DNA of 64,000 bases from assembly GCF_001659605.2 (NCBI RefSeq), contig NC_035162.2:29330153-29394152 (forward strand), given 5' to 3'. This DNA comes from Manihot esculenta. Lineage: Eukaryota > Streptophyta > Magnoliopsida > Malpighiales > Euphorbiaceae. Position numbers and translations under genes: made by a program. Below the pieces are notes generated by a model. The model saw nothing but the letters and a program-made list of their open reading frames with translations, had not been told where the DNA came from and did no database searches. Positions 1 through 12,611 of this stretch are shown here, in pieces. Every line of letters starts with the position of its first letter. The first letter of the stretch is position 1.

Positions 1-1036
1 GCTGGGCAGGGGACTTTCGGCGGCAGGTTCGGCGGCCGAAGGTCCCTCCAGAGCCGAAAGTCAGGCACTTTCGGGGGCAAGGTTCGGCGACCAAAAGTCC
101 TTTCAGAGCCGAAAGTCACAACCTTCGGCGGCAGGTTCGGCGGCCGAAACTGCCCTCCAGAGCTGAAAGTCCAAACTTTCGGGGGCGAGTTTAGGCGGCC
201 TAAAGCTACCTCCAGGCAGGTTCGGCGGCCGAAACTGGCTTCGGCGGCCGAACCTGGGCGCTCCCAAGGGGCAGAACCTGAGCCTCTCATGCACATCCAG
301 CCACCCCAAAACCTCCCAACGCACAGAAAAGCATGCATAAACATATTTTCAAGCATATAGGGGCATAAAACTAGGCTATACGCCAACAAACATCACATAG
401 CATACATTTGAGCATAGAACTAACATAAACCCTAACATTTTAGATCTACTCTAAACATGCATTAAAACCCTTAACCCCTTCTTAAAACTTACTTAAAACA
501 TGAAAGAAGAGAAGGATCTACACTTACCTCTTGAAGATCGAGAGGAGATGCGATCCCAAACTTAGAGATATGGAGGAATGAGCTCCGGGGGTCTCCAAGC
601 TTCAAAACTTTGATCTTGAGCTCAAAAATCTTCAAAACCAGGTAAAAACTCATTAAAACTTGAAGGGATTGAAGGAAAACAACAAATCAACCATGGAAGG
701 GCGAAATCTCACCTATGCCCGAAATTAGAGAGAGAAAACTCACCCATTTTCAGACAAGGGGCCTTTTATAGGTGGCTGGCCAGACCACCTTCGGGGGCCA
801 AAGGTGCCTTCGCAAGAGGCCAATGTTCGGCGGCCGAATATGAGGTTCGGCGGCCGAATCTGGCTTTTTCCTTCCTTGGTCTTTTCTTTCAAAACTCAAT
901 TCCTTTCTTATTAAAACCATAAAAACATATAAAAACATTTTATAAAAACATAATTTTTTCCTTCTAGAGAGTTCCGACATCCGAGATTTCACCGGAAGGT
1001 AGGAATTTCGATGCCGGGGTCTAGCCGGGTATTACA
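1..1036 (-). mobile_element. E1: partial chromovirus (Tekay/Del-type) LTR, cut by window edge
   Basis: The right end reads GCCGGGTATTACA, the reverse of the TGTAATACCCGGC start shared by all chromovirus LTRs in this window. No polypurine tract follows 1036, so this end is the outer edge of a 5' LTR or of a solo LTR; the rest lies left of the window. Clusters of the word TTCGGCGGCCGAA or close variants lie at about 10-265 and 785-865. A minus-strand TATA box (TATAAAAGGC) lies at 761-770. The five bases after the end, GTCTT, would be the target duplication, but the partner copy is not visible. No coding sequence. Confidence 0.88.
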
Positions 1037-1061
1037 GTCTTGAAGTGCTTATAGGGGTGTG

Positions 1062-2626
1062 TGACTTGCGGTTGTCGAAGCCGGTCAAAAATAACCTTTC
1101 CGGTTATCAACAATATTACTACTGCAGACAGTGGTAAAGGATCGAATCCACAGAGAATTGAAAACTTACCTATCTTCCTTATCAAGACTAAGAAAATTAA
1201 CTGAAACAAAAATAAACTGAAAGAGAAATAAATTGAAACGCTATAAACTGAAAGCAAATAAATTGAAAGTAAAATGGGGGGTTTTGAGATTGATTCAAGA
1301 GATCTAAAATTGAAAGCAATAAAAGAAGGCAAATGATTAAAATAAAAGAAATCAATAATGAGAAAGTTCTAGTTGAAGAGTTGGATCCACTTCAGTTGTT
1401 GGGATTGATCATTGACACTATGTTTCTTTGATTGTTTCAATAGATTAGTTATGGAAATGAAAGACGCTTCTCACCACTGTGTCTCTCCTTAAGATTAAAC
1501 CAATTAGGGAACATCCTCTAATTAATCACTAATCAACAAGTTGCCAAGGAACGTCCTTGGGCCTCATTCAACAAACAACTGTCAATTGCATTAAGAAATA
1601 GAGAGATCCAATCCTAACTATCCAAACGCATGAGATGTTGCTAGATCATAAAATTTATTAGTTTTTACACTAAGCGTTCTTATGTTTGAACAATCCAAGT
1701 AATTACGGACTTAAAATTATCCAAACTAACAATATATTACCTTGCAATCAAGAATCAACTGGCCATATTGATCAAAATAACAAAGCAATAATGGAATCAA
1801 GCATGAAATTGTATGAATATTGAATAAACCAAAGACAAACAACTTATGTTAAGATCTCACAATCCATAAAACAACTTAAGTTTCAACCAATCTTCAACTA
1901 GAATAAAAGGTTTCAGCCTCTCATGGCTGAACCAAAAACTAAAAATAAAAAGAAAAGAAGAAGATGAAAAATCGGATAGAGAGAAGCCTTGGAGAGGCGC
2001 ACGGCTACCCTTTCTTGGCCGATTGGAGTGAAGGTTCTTAAGGGGCTGTGCGGTTGCCTTGGAGATGAATTTACAGTGTTTTTGTGTTGCCCTAACTGCT
2101 GTCCAAGTTGCTACCCACGTGCTGCCCAAGTGTTGCCCATATCTTGCACATTAATGAGGTGGAGCCTCTCTTTTGAATTTCAAATTTTTAATGTGCAAGG
2201 TATGTGTGGCATGTGTGACTTCTTTGGCTTCTTTGACAAGCTAAATTTGAATTTCAAAATCTGAATGTGCATCTTGAAGATTTGGCCTCTCAAATAAGGA
2301 AAAGGCTTATTGAAGATCTTGAATTTCAAACTGCTCTTTTGTCTGCACTTTCCTTATTTAGCTGAATCTTGAATTTAAATTTTGAATTCTCTTAAGGATT
2401 TGGAATTTGAATTTCAAATTGTTTTCCTTATTTGGCTCCTTTCAAGTTGCACTTGGCATGCTTGCTTTCCTTTGCTCCATTTAAGGCAGTTTTAGGGGCA
2501 TTTTCACCAAATTGTCTCTTTACACCATTTTCTGTAGAATAAGATTAAAATCACAAAATTAGGTAGAAATAATGTAAATTAACATCAATAATATCATGAT
2601 TAATTGGTCTAAATTATGCTCTATCA
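1062..2626 (-). mobile_element. S1: Athila-type solo LTR
   Basis: A 1565-bp LTR in inverted orientation, from TGACTTGCGGTTG to GCTCTATCA, flanked by the perfect 5-bp target duplication GTGTG (1057-1061 and 2627-2631). No primer site or polypurine tract adjoins either end, so it is the product of LTR-LTR recombination. The R/U5-side half is closely shared with A2 and the other solo LTRs and contains the stem-loop CCAAGGA...TCCTTGG at 1544-1560. The U3 half is AT-rich and rich in GAATTTGAATTTCAAA-type dyads (for example at about 2403-2422). It is inserted in the LTR of H0. Confidence 0.93.
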
Positions 2627-3228
2627 GTGTGCGGCAGCCTTAGAGACCCTTATATAATCTTCTTGTGTTGCCCTAGCTGCTGCCTACGTTGCTACCCAAG
2701 AGCTGCCCATATCTTGCACATTAATGAGGTGGAGCCTCTCTTTTGAATTTTGAATTTTGAATGTGCAAGACTTAGGGGGCAAGTATGTCTTCTTTGGCTT
2801 CTTTAACAAGCTCAATTTGAATTTCAAAATCTGAATGTGCATCTTGAAGATTTGGCTTCTCAAATAAGGAAAAGGATTCTTGAAGTTCTTGAATTTCAAA
2901 CTGCTCTGTTGACTGCACTTTCCTTATTTGGCACTTTCCTTATTTAACACTTTTCTTAATGGGCTGAATCTTGAATTTGAATTTTGAATTCTCTTAAGGA
3001 TTTGAAATTTGAATTTCAAATTGCTTTCCTTATTTGGCTCCTTTCAGGTTGCACTTGGCATGTTTGCTCTCCTTTGCTCCATTTAAGGCAGTTTTAGGGG
3101 CATTTTCACCAAATTGTCTCTTTACACTATTTTCTGCAGAATAAGATTAAAATCACAAAATTATGCAGAAATAATGTAAATTAACATCAATAACATCATG
3201 ATAATATGGTCTAAATTATGCTCTATCA

Positions 3229-3268
3229 AATATCCCCACACCTAGCCTTTTGCTTGTCCTCAAGCAAA
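3229..3268 (-). other. H0 polypurine tract and upstream hairpin
   Basis: On the minus strand a perfect 8-bp hairpin (arms TTTGCTTG and CAAGCAAA, loop AGGA; plus-strand 3249-3268) is followed by AGGCTAGGTGTGGGGATATT and then the LTR start TGATAGAG. The same arrangement occurs at the end of A2 (18662-18701), which identifies it as the plus-strand priming site of an Athila-type element. Confidence 0.8.
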
Positions 3269-3323
3269 TAAACAGTCAAACAAAACTCTCTTTGCTACTT
3301 GATCCTTATTTCCACTTAAGCTC

Positions 3324-4931
3324 TGACTCGCGGTTGTCGAAGCCGATCAAAAATAACATTTTCGGTTATCAACAATATTAATATTGTAGATAGTGGCAAA
3401 GGATCGTATCCACAGAGAATTGAAAACTTGTCTATTTTTCTCAACAAGACCAAGAGAATTGACCGGATGAGAAACTGAAAGCAAGCAACTGTAAGCAGAA
3501 TAAAGATAAAGTGCAGTAAAATTAAAATGGAGGGTTTTGAGATTGATTTGATTAGCAACTACTGAAACCAATTAAATGAGCGAATAATGTAAAAAAAAAA
3601 GAAATCAAATATGAGAAAGGTCTAGTTGAAGAGTTGGATCCACTTCAGTTGTTTGGATTGATCATTAAAACTTGTGTTCTTTAGATTGATTCAATAGATT
3701 AGTTATGGAGATGGAAAACGCTTCTCACCACCATGTCTCTCCTTATGATTAAACCAATTAGGGAATGTCCTTTAATTAATTACTAATTAACAAATTGCCA
3801 AGGAACGTCCTTGGGCCTTAGGCATCAAAAAAATTGTTAATTGTATGAAGAGATAGAGAGATCCAATCCTAGCTACTCAAATGCATGAGATGTTGCTAGA
3901 TCATACAATTTCTTAGTTGTTACACCAAGTGTTCTTATGTTTGAACAATTCAAGTAATTACGGACTTAAAATTATCCAAACTAACAATTTACTACCTTGC
4001 AATCAAGAATCAAGTGGCCAATTTGATCAAAACAACAAAGTAATAATAGATTCAAGCATCAAATTGTATGAATATTGAACAAACTAAAGACAAATAGTTT
4101 ATGTTCAGATCTCACAATCCATTAAACAACCTTAGTTTCAACCGATCTTCAACTAGAATAAAAGGTTTCAGCTACTCATGGCTGAAACAAAACCAAAAAT
4201 AAAAGAAAAGAAGAAAGGTAGAAGATGAAGATGGTGTGGCCGAGCCTTGAAGAGGTGATCCGAAGATGGAGAGGTGCAAAGATGGTCCAAAGGTGTTCTC
4301 GGCTTGGTTAAGAGCTTCTTAAATAGGATTAGAGGCTGACCTTGCTGCCCTAGAGGTACTTGCTGCCCAAGTTATGTCTGAAAAGGAAAGAATCACGTTG
4401 CAAATTATTCAGAAGGAAAGAGGCATGCACATGCTCTTCAGGAGGAAGGTGGCGCGCGGCATGGACTGCAGAAGGAAAAGTGAATCTGTCCAGTCTTTCC
4501 TTTTTAGGTGGAGCCTTCGTTTAAATTTTGAATATTGAATGCAGAAGAGGCAAGTGCGTCTTCATGAAATCTTGCTGCCTAAATAGGAAGATATGACTGT
4601 TGCAGTGTGTGCACATCTTTGAATAAGGAAAGAAAGATCTGCAATTTGAATTTCAAATAATCTTCTGTCTGATCTTTCCTTATTTGCTTTTGCTTCTGCA
4701 CTTTCCTTGTTTGAAAACTTTCCTTTTCTGAAAACTTTCCTTATTTAAAAACTTTCCTTTTTGGCACTTTCCATATTTGACACTTTTTGGCAGTTTTAAG
4801 AGCATTTTCTCCATATTGTCTCTTTACACCTAATGTCTGCAAAATATGATTAAAACCACAAAATTAAGCAGAAAAGATGCAAATAAACATCAAGAACATA
4901 ATGATAAAGTGGACTAAAATATGCTCTATCA
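3324..4931 (-). mobile_element. S2: Athila-type solo LTR
   Basis: A 1608-bp inverted LTR from TGACTCGCGGTTG to GCTCTATCA with the perfect 5-bp duplication AGCTC (3319-3323 and 4932-4936). No internal region adjoins. The R/U5 stem-loop is at 3798-3814. The U3 half, about 4350-4800, differs strongly from S1 while the other half is closely similar. It is inserted in the polypurine-side internal sequence of H0, about 95 bp from that element's LTR. Confidence 0.93.
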
Positions 4932-5005
4932 AGCTCTTACTCTAAACTCCTATTTTGAATTATTGCAGTGAAGAATATATGCATCAAAGTTACTGATCAA
5001 ACATA

Positions 5006-6403
5006 TATTAGCCATATTTTTATTATCCTTATTATTGTTTATTTACACAATTTTTAGCTTAATTTATGGTTTTTACTTTGTTTTTACAGAAAAGAAAGAA
5101 ATTGGAAAACTGGAGAAAAAGTGCAGAAAATGACAGAAAAGTAATTGGGTCAGTAACTTGCCCAAATCACTGCCCAAATCAAGCAGAGGAAGCAGAGACA
5201 GAAAACTAAAAACTGGACTGATTCACAGGAAGCGATTGGGGTAGCGATCTACCCAAATCACCGCCCCGATCACACTGACAGCAAAAATTGATAGCAGAGC
5301 GGGAAATTGTTCAGAAAACAGAATTTCGAATTTTGAGAAGCCCAAATCCAACTCAATCACTGCCAACACAATTCCAAGAGCCACGAAAGAGTTTTTCACC
5401 TAAGGAACTCCATTTGCAATTAAATTCAACATCAAAAGAGGAATCAAAAACCAAATCAAGAAGGGATTTCAAAACCCTAGATGGATGAAATTCTTCAGCT
5501 ATAAAAGGGCAGCCTCCAAACCAGCAAGGGGCATATCTCATCTACAGCAGAAATTCTGCAGAAAGCACAGCAAGCTTGTCTCCTTCTTTCTTTCTTCTCT
5601 TCTTTTGTGTATTTTTGTCCACCATGAGTGGCTAAAACAATTCCTTTCTAGTTGAAGTTGGAAAATTCATATTTGTGATAAATTGGGAGATTTAAATCTC
5701 CATTGTTAAACTTCTATTTATTTTCAATATTTATGCAATTTGATCTTTCTATAATTGTTGCTTTGCTTTTAGAATCAATTTAGGCCTATTGCTTTTAATT
5801 ACTTGAGTAACAATTGTTTGAATAATTTAGGTCCGTAATTGCTTAGATTATTTAAACACACATTTAATCAAGTTGCATAATCTAAACTTGACCACGTGGG
5901 TGGCAAGGTTAGAATTAGGTTTCTCTAAGTCTTAATGCAGTTAACAGTTGTTCGATGCTAAAAGCCCCAAGGACGTTCCTTGGCAACTTGTTAATTAGTG
6001 TTTGATTAGCGAACGTTTCCTAATCAAACTAGAACTAAGGAGGAATTTGGATTGTGAGAAGCGTCTTCCACATCCTAAACTAATTTATTGAAATAAATAG
6101 GAGTGTTAAAGAATCAATGATCAATTCTAAACAATCTGAAATAGATCCACACTTCAACTAGAAGCTTTTCTATTATTGATTTACTCATCTTTAAATTATT
6201 TGCTTTCTATTGTTAATTAGCTTTAGTACATCTTCAAAACAAAAACCCCCCTCTTTTATTTACTTGTTATTTTCTTAACCAAGTCATTATTAGGAAAATC
6301 CGTAGTGTCAATTCCCTGTGGTTCGACCCTATTGCCACTATCCGCAATTCATTTTGTTGGTTGATAATAGGTTATTTTTGATGGCTTCGACAACCGCTAT
6401 AAA
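5006..6403 (+). repeat. A1 5' LTR
   Basis: About 1.4 kb. The start is placed at TATTAGCC by alignment with the TGATAGAGCC start of A2, and the end just before the primer site; both ends have lost the TG...CA dinucleotides, so borders are good to a few bases. The 3' half shares the Athila-type block seen in S1-S5 and A2, including stem-loop 5967-5983. The U3 half carries GCCCAAATC words at about 5160-5180. A 66-codon frame at 5288-5488 is inside U3 and shows no sign of being a gene. Confidence 0.8.
5500..5507 (+). promoter_or_regulatory. A1 LTR TATA box
   Basis: TATAAAAG followed by GGCAGCC, in the same position relative to the conserved R/U5 block as the TATA box of A2 (13751). Transcription would start about 30 bp downstream. 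Confidence 0.6.
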
Positions 6404-6407
6404 AAAT

Positions 6408-6425
6408 TGGCACCGTTGCTAGGGA
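6408..6425 (+). other. A1 primer-binding site (tRNA-Asp type)
   Basis: TGGCACCGTTGCTAGGGA lies just inside the LTR. It matches the A2 site TGGCGCCGTTGCCGGGGA except at three bases, all explained by C-to-T or G-to-A changes at CG dinucleotides. The A2 form fits the 3' end of plant tRNA-Asp, the usual primer of Athila elements. Confidence 0.8.
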
Positions 6426-6439
6426 ATTGATTTAAACTA

Positions 6440-9178
6440 ATGTATTTTCCCTTTATGACCAGGTATGGCCGTAAAAACACTCTTCTTTATGATCCGGAGA
6501 TTGAGAAAACTGCCAAGAGCTTAAGAAAGCAAGCAAATTTGAGGAACCAAGCTTCAAAACCATCTTCATCAACAACTCCATCTTACAGACCAGCTACTGC
6601 CCCTGCTGCAGAAATTTCTACACTAGCAGAGACCTCCATCACCGCACCTGCTACCACTGAATTTACACCAGAAACTGAACTTCTGGTTATGGCAGAAACT
6701 CCAGCAATGGCAGAACCACCTGCTGCACATGTAGAAGCTGAAATACAAGCTGGAAACGTGCCCATCCAAGCACGACAGCCACGGGAGAGGACTCTCGGAG
6801 AGCTAGCTGAACCAGCAGGAGACCAAGCACCATTATGCATTACATATCCCCCATTGACAGCACCTTTTGAGTTAAAGACAGGTCTGATTCATCTTCTTCC
6901 TAAATTCAGAGGCCTAGAAAATGAAGATCCTCACAAGCACTTGAAGGAATTCCACATTGTGTGCTCCACCATGAGACCTCAAGGTATTACTGAAGAACAT
7001 ATCAAGCTTAGAGCCTTCCCTTTTTCCCTTGATGACTATGCCAAGGAATGGCTATTCTACTTACCACCCGGATCCATCACATCATGGGCTGGTATGGTGA
7101 GAGCATTCTTGAGAAAATTCTTCCCAACCTCAAAAGCTATAGGCATCCGTCGAGAAATAAGTGGCATAAGGCAAAAGCACTCTGAAGGCTTGTATGAGTA
7201 CTGGGAGAGGTTCAAAAGGTTGTGCACAAGCTGCCCTCAGCATGATATTTCTGACCAATCTCTCATTGAGTACTTCTATGGAGGTTTGCTACCCTCAGAA
7301 AGAAAATTTATTGATGCAGCCTGTGGAGGATCAATTGAAAGAAAATCACCTCGAGAGATGAGGGATTTAATTTCCACCATGGCTGCAGCTTCTCAGCAAT
7401 TTCGAGACCAAGAGCAGCCACCAAGAAGGGTAAATGAGGTGAGTACATCCATTTTAGCATCCCAAATTTCTGATCTCACCAATGCTGTCCGTAGCCTTGT
7501 TGTGGGTCAAACCCAACAAGTCCAGCAGATTCAGCAGCCCAAGCCATGTGGAATATGTGCCAACAACCACCCAACTGATCTATATCCTTCCCTTCAAGAA
7601 GAGGACCAGCAAGTCAATGCTGTTGGAGGCTTCAATGGGCAAAGAAGGTATGATCCCTATGCAAATACTTATAATCCAGGTTGGAGGGATCATCCCAATT
7701 TCAGTTATGCAAGGGGACATCAATATCCAAACTACCAGCAAAGGAACCAAGCTCAAGCTGCACCTCATAACTCCAATGCACCTCTTGAAGAGATTGTGAA
7801 GTCCTTAGAAAATACTATGCAAAATCTTGAGAAACAAATGAGTCAAATGGCCATTTCAGTGAACAAACTTGAATCACAAGGAAAGCTACCTTCCCAAACT
7901 GAGGTAAATCCAAGACAAAATGCTAGTGCCATCACATTGAGGAGTGGAAAAGAGCTACAAGACAGCAAGGCTGAAAAATTGCAAAAACAGGCCATGGAAG
8001 AAATTCTGCCAGAAAGTGATCAGGGCAGTTGATCTACCCAAATCACTGACCCAATCACTAGGCAGACTGAGCTGCCCAGCAGTGATCTGCCCAAATCACC
8101 AGAAAAGGCAGAAAGTGATCTGCCCAAATCAACAGATCAGGCAGAATCCAGTCAAAGGCAAAAACAACAACCAGCAGAGAAATTCAAGGTACCTCCTCCC
8201 TTCCCAAAGAGATTTGCAAGATCTCAGAAAGAAAAAGAGGAAAAAGAGATAATTGAGACACTCCGCAAGGTAGAAATCAACATTCTCCTACTTGATGCTG
8301 TAAAGCAAATTCCAAGGTATGCCAAGTTTCTCAAAGAGCTATGCACCAACCGAAGGAAACTTGCTGAACGTGAAAAGGTAAGTGTGGGAGAGTGTGTTTC
8401 AGCTGTCATCCAAAGGAAACTTCCAAACAAATGCAAGGATAGAGGAATGTTCGTGGTTTCATGCAAAATAGGCAATGTGGGAATAAAGAAGGCCATGTGT
8501 GACCTTGGAGCTTCAATAAATGTCATGCCCCTTTCCATTTTTAACTTGTTGATTGCAGATACACTCAAAGGCACCAGTATAGTAATCCAATTGGCTGACC
8601 GATCTGTTGTCTACCCCAAGGGAGTGCTAGAAGATGTGTTGGTGCAAGTTGACCAACTAGTATTTCCAGCAGATTTTTATGTAATTGACATGGAGGAAGA
8701 CAAGAGCAACACAACCTCTGATATCTTACTTGGGAGACCATTCTTGAGCACAGCAAGAACTAAAATTGATGTGCATGATGGCACATTAACCATGGAGTTT
8801 GAAGGGGAAGTTATCAAGTTTAATGTTTATGATGCCATGAAATTCCCCAATGATGTTTCTCCTGTTTATGGCCTTGATATAATTGATGATTTAAATCAGG
8901 AAATTTTTGATTCTGATCAAGAAAACTTACTTTATGATGGTCTTTACAGGAAAGGAGAATTGGACAGCAACATCACTGAAGCACTGAAGATAGCAGACTA
9001 TTCTACCTTACAGGTGGCGGATGATCTGCCCAAATCACCTAAGCAAACAGACCCCGTCTCGCCCAAATCACTGGAGCAGACAAACTTGACAGAGAGTGAT
9101 TTGCCTAGATCACCAGATGATCTGCCCAAATCAACCAGCAGACAGCAAACCAGCAGACAGCAAATGCACCAGATCTGA
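6440..9178 (+). pseudogene. gag: A1 gag-protease, broken
   Basis: The capsid precursor and aspartic protease of an Athila-type element. The start is ATG 6440 or, 15 bp on, ATG 6455 (MTRYGRK...). The retrotransposon gag core covers roughly residues 145-320 (FPFSLDDYAKEWL, the region RAFLRKFFP, the YWERFKRL helix), followed by a Gln/Pro-rich stretch and a coiled-coil-like segment. The frame is stopped by TGA at 8030-8032 and continues in the same frame to 9176. The downstream part holds the protease with active-site motif DLGAS and INVMPLSIF (about 8500-8540). The linker before and after the protease contains repeated S-D-L-P-K-S units that are encoded by the family word. Since pol is also damaged, the TGA is more likely decay than a recoding signal. 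Confidence 0.85.
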
Positions 9179-9302
9179 AATCCTTGCCCAGCCACCTCAA
9201 ATATACCTACTTGGGAGCTGGAAATACACTTCCAGTAATTATTTCTAACCAGCTCAGCCAAGAAGAAGAGGAAAAGCTCCTTGATGTGTTGAGGAAGCAC
9301 AA

Positions 9303-12005
9303 AAAAGCAATGGGTGGACCTTGGAGGATATAAAGGGTATCTCACCACCAACATGCATGCCTCGGATACTTATGGAGGATGAGTGCAAACCTATTTGTGA
9401 GGCACAAAGAAGGCTGAATCCACCAATGATGGAGGCTGTGAAGAAAGAGATAGTGAAACTCTTAGATATTGGGGTAATCTACCCCATTTCTGACAGTAAG
9501 TGGGTGAGTCCCATCCATGTGGTACCAAAGAAGACTGGGATTACCATTGTACCTAATTCTGAAGGAGAGCTAGTACCCACTCATGTGCAAAATGGGTGGA
9601 TAGTGTGCATGGATTATAGGAAGCTCAACACAGCCACAAGGAAGGACCACTTTCCCTTGCCATTCATGGACCAAATGCTTAAGAGACTTGCTGGAAAAAG
9701 CCATTACTGCCTCCTAGATGGATATTCGGGATTCTACCAAATTCCCCTTGCTCCTGAAGATCAAGAGAAGACCACTTTCACATGTCCATTTGGCACCTTC
9801 GCATTTAGGAGGATGCCCTTCGGTCTTTGCAATGCACCAGCCACTTTCCAAAGGTGCATGATGAGTATTTTTTCTGATTATGTGGAGAAAATTATTGAAG
9901 TCTTCATGGATGACTTTACAGTGCATGGCAACTCTTTCAACGAATGCCTTGCCAACTTAGAAAAGATACTTCAAAGGTGCTTAGAGACAAATTTGGTTCT
10001 CAACTACGAGAAGTGCCACTTCATGGTCAGCCATGGCTTAATCTTGGGCCATGTTGTTTCAGCAAAAGGGATTGAGGTAGATAAAGCTAAAATTGACACC
10101 ATCAAAAATCTGCCCTACCCAACCAGCATTAGGGAGATTCGATCATTCCTTGGACATGCTAGTTTTTACAGGAGGTTCATCAAGGATTTTTCCAAAATAA
10201 CTCAGCCTTTGTGCAGGTTGTTACAACATGATGTGCCATTCGACTTTGATGACAGCTGCAAAACAGCTTTTGATTTGGTCAAATCACTGCTGATTTCTGC
10301 CCCAATCATCCAGCCTCCTGACTAGACCCTTCCATTTGAAATCATGTGCGACGCCAGCAACTTTGCTGTGGGTGCAGTGTTGAGACAGCGTGTAGGTAAC
10401 TCTCCTCATGTCATTCACTATGCCTCACGCACTTTAGATGCAGCACAATGCAATTATTCCATAACGGAAAAAGAGTTGTTGGCCGTGGTATTTGCATTGG
10501 AGAAATTTCGGTTCTATCTACTTGGGACAAAGGTGATTATTTACTCAGATCATGCTGCTCTAAGGTATTTAATCAAGAAAAAAGAGTCCAAACCACGGCT
10601 GGTACGATGGATATTGCTGTTACAAGAGTTTGACTTGGAAATCCGTGACAATAAGGGAAAGGAGAACCTCGTGGCTGACCACCTCAGCAGAATTTTTTTA
10701 GAAATGGAGCCATGCCCCATCAATGAGACTTTCCCTGATGAGCACCTCTTTGTTGTCTAAGAAGAGGAACCATGGTATGCTGATATTGTTAATTTCCTCG
10801 CCACAGGTGATTTGCCCACTGATTTGCCCAAACACATGAGAGACAAGATCAAGAAAGATGCAAGGTATTATGTGTGGGATGAGCCTTACCTATGGAAGCA
10901 TTGTGCAGACCAAGTGATCCGAAGATGCATCCCTAACCATGAGATTACTTCTGTCCTAACTTTTTGCCACTCTTACAACTGTGGAGGTCACTTTGGGCCA
11001 CGCAAGACAGCCTTGAAAATTCTTGAAAGTGGGCTATTTTGGCCTAACATATTTAGAGATGCTTATTTATTTTGTAGGTCATGTGCAAGATGCCAACAAA
11101 TGGGAAACCTTGGCAACCGAAGTGAAATGCCACAAGCCCCCATCATGGTGTGTGAAATCTTTGACATATGGTGCATTGACTTCATGGGGCCATTCCTACC
11201 TTCCTTTGGCAACACCTACATACTTCTAGCTGTGGATTATGTGTCCAAGTGGATTGAGGCCAAGGCAACAAGGGCTGATGATGCAAAAACAGTTTGTGAC
11301 TTTGTAAAATCCCACATTTTCTCAAGATTTGGCCTGCCCAAAGCCATAATCAGTGACCGAGGCACCCATTTTTGCAACAAGGTAGTAGAAACTCTCCTCA
11401 AGAAGCACCATGTCATCCATAGAACCTCTACTGTCTATCATCCTCAAACAAATGGGCTGGCCGAAGTGTCAAATAGGGAGATCAAGTCCATCTTGGAGAA
11501 AACGGTCTGCCCAAATCGCAAGGACTGGAGTGTGCGCCTCAATGATGCCTTATGGGCATATAGGACAGCATATAAAACTCCAATTGGGATGTCCCCATAT
11601 AGGCTGATTTATGGGAAAGCTTGCCATCTACCTGTGGAACTTGAACACAAAGCCTATTGGGCTGTGAAGAGCTGCAATCTTGATGAAAAAGAAGCTGGAG
11701 TCAACAAAAAATTGCAACTTCAAGAGCTTGAAGAGATTCGGCATGATGCATAAGAAGCTTCATGGGACTACAAAGCAAAGACCAAAGCCTTCCATGACAA
11801 AAATATCTCCAGAAAATACTTCCAGGTTGGTGATAAAGTCTTGCTTTTTGATTCAAGGTTCAAATTATTCCCTGGGAAGCTTCGACCTAGGTGGATTGGG
11901 CCATTCTTGGTTGAGCATGTCTATCCACATGGAGCTGTTGACATACGGAGTCCACAAACAAGCAAAGTTTTCAAAGTTAATGGACACCGTTTGAAGAAAT
12001 TTTAG
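9303..12005 (+). pseudogene. pol: A1 pol: reverse transcriptase, RNase H, integrase, broken
   Basis: One reading phase runs from about 9312 to the natural stop TAG at 12003-12005, interrupted by TAG 10323-10325, TAA 10758-10760 and TAA 11751-11753. The join to the protease needs two further frame changes, near 9175 and near 9311. The RT shows DYRKLN, the Athila-typical LLDGYSGFYQI and catalytic VFMDDF (about 9900). RNase H follows with CDAS (about 10347) and SDHAALRYL. The integrase has the zinc-binding H-C-C part (CGGHFG, CRSCARC) and catalytic motifs IDFMGP, SDRGTHF and the downstream Glu after QTNG. The C-terminal tail has no chromodomain, as expected for Athila. Inactive. Confidence 0.9.
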
Positions 12006-12611
12006 GATTTACTATTCATCTTGTGGAAGAAATCCCCTTGGATTCCCCTTCCTTAACCTACTGATCAAGGCAGATAGTCCAGCCCAAGACAGAAAACAGG
12101 GCGCTACTGGGAGGCAGCCCAGACGTGGTGATTTGCCCAAATCACTGGGGCAGATCACCTGACTGTAGTATAGTAACAAGTGATTGGGGCAGTGATTTGC
12201 CCAAATCGACAGGCCACATCGACAGGGTTCATCTCAGACAGAACAAGATCAACCAGGCAGTTGCACCAAAGAAGTGATTTGCCCTGGTGATTTGACCAAA
12301 TTACCGGCCAAATCGCCAAATCAAGCACATCATTAGAAGAGGCGTGAACAGTCACGTGAATAGTACCAGCCAAGCAACCGCAAGGAAGAAAGTGATTTGG
12401 CCAAGTGATTTGCCTAAATCACTGGCCAAATCACCCTGTCAAGAATCCAGAGAGCCAGCATTAAATGATCAAGGCAGTTCACCTACCCAAATCACTTTAA
12501 GTAATTTCTCTTTTATTTTTTATTTTCTCACGCTATCTCTTCTGTTTCATCTCGCTCTTCTCTTTCTTCTTTTCTAACGCTCAACTTCACCGACAACCAC
12601 CACCAGTCACC
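12006..12611 (+). other. A1 spacer between pol and env-like ORF, rich in the GCCCAAATC word
   Basis: Non-coding. It contains a dense group of GTGATTTGCCCAAATCAC-type words at about 12128-12145, 12178-12207, 12273-12310, 12388-12440 and 12480-12497, some inverted or with one substitution. I see no polypurine tract like those found in the equivalent part of A2. Confidence 0.7.

Larger units (their letters stand above)
1037..5005 (-). mobile_element. H0: decayed Athila-type element, 3' LTR and PPT-side remnant, interrupted by S1 and S2
   Basis: With the two solo LTRs removed, three pieces remain. Segments 1037-1061 and 2632-3228 form the U3 half of an LTR that resembles S1 and ends in CTCTATCA, the inverted LTR start TGATAGAG. 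Segments 3229-3323 and 4937-5005 are the adjoining internal 3' region: polypurine tract, hairpin and about 150 bp that match the end of A2 (18540-18701) in reverse. No gag or pol survives. It is the receiving element for S1 and S2 and appears to be cut at about 5005 by A1. The exact right border is uncertain by about 10 bp. Confidence 0.75.

Noticed and set aside
1037..1061. Short unique spacer between E1 and S1 as host sequence
   Set aside because: It continues across S1 into 2632 and matches the interior of related Athila-type LTRs, so it belongs to H0.
8030..8032. In-frame TGA between gag and protease of A1 as a programmed readthrough site
   Set aside because: The same element has three other stops and two frameshifts, so decay is the simpler explanation.
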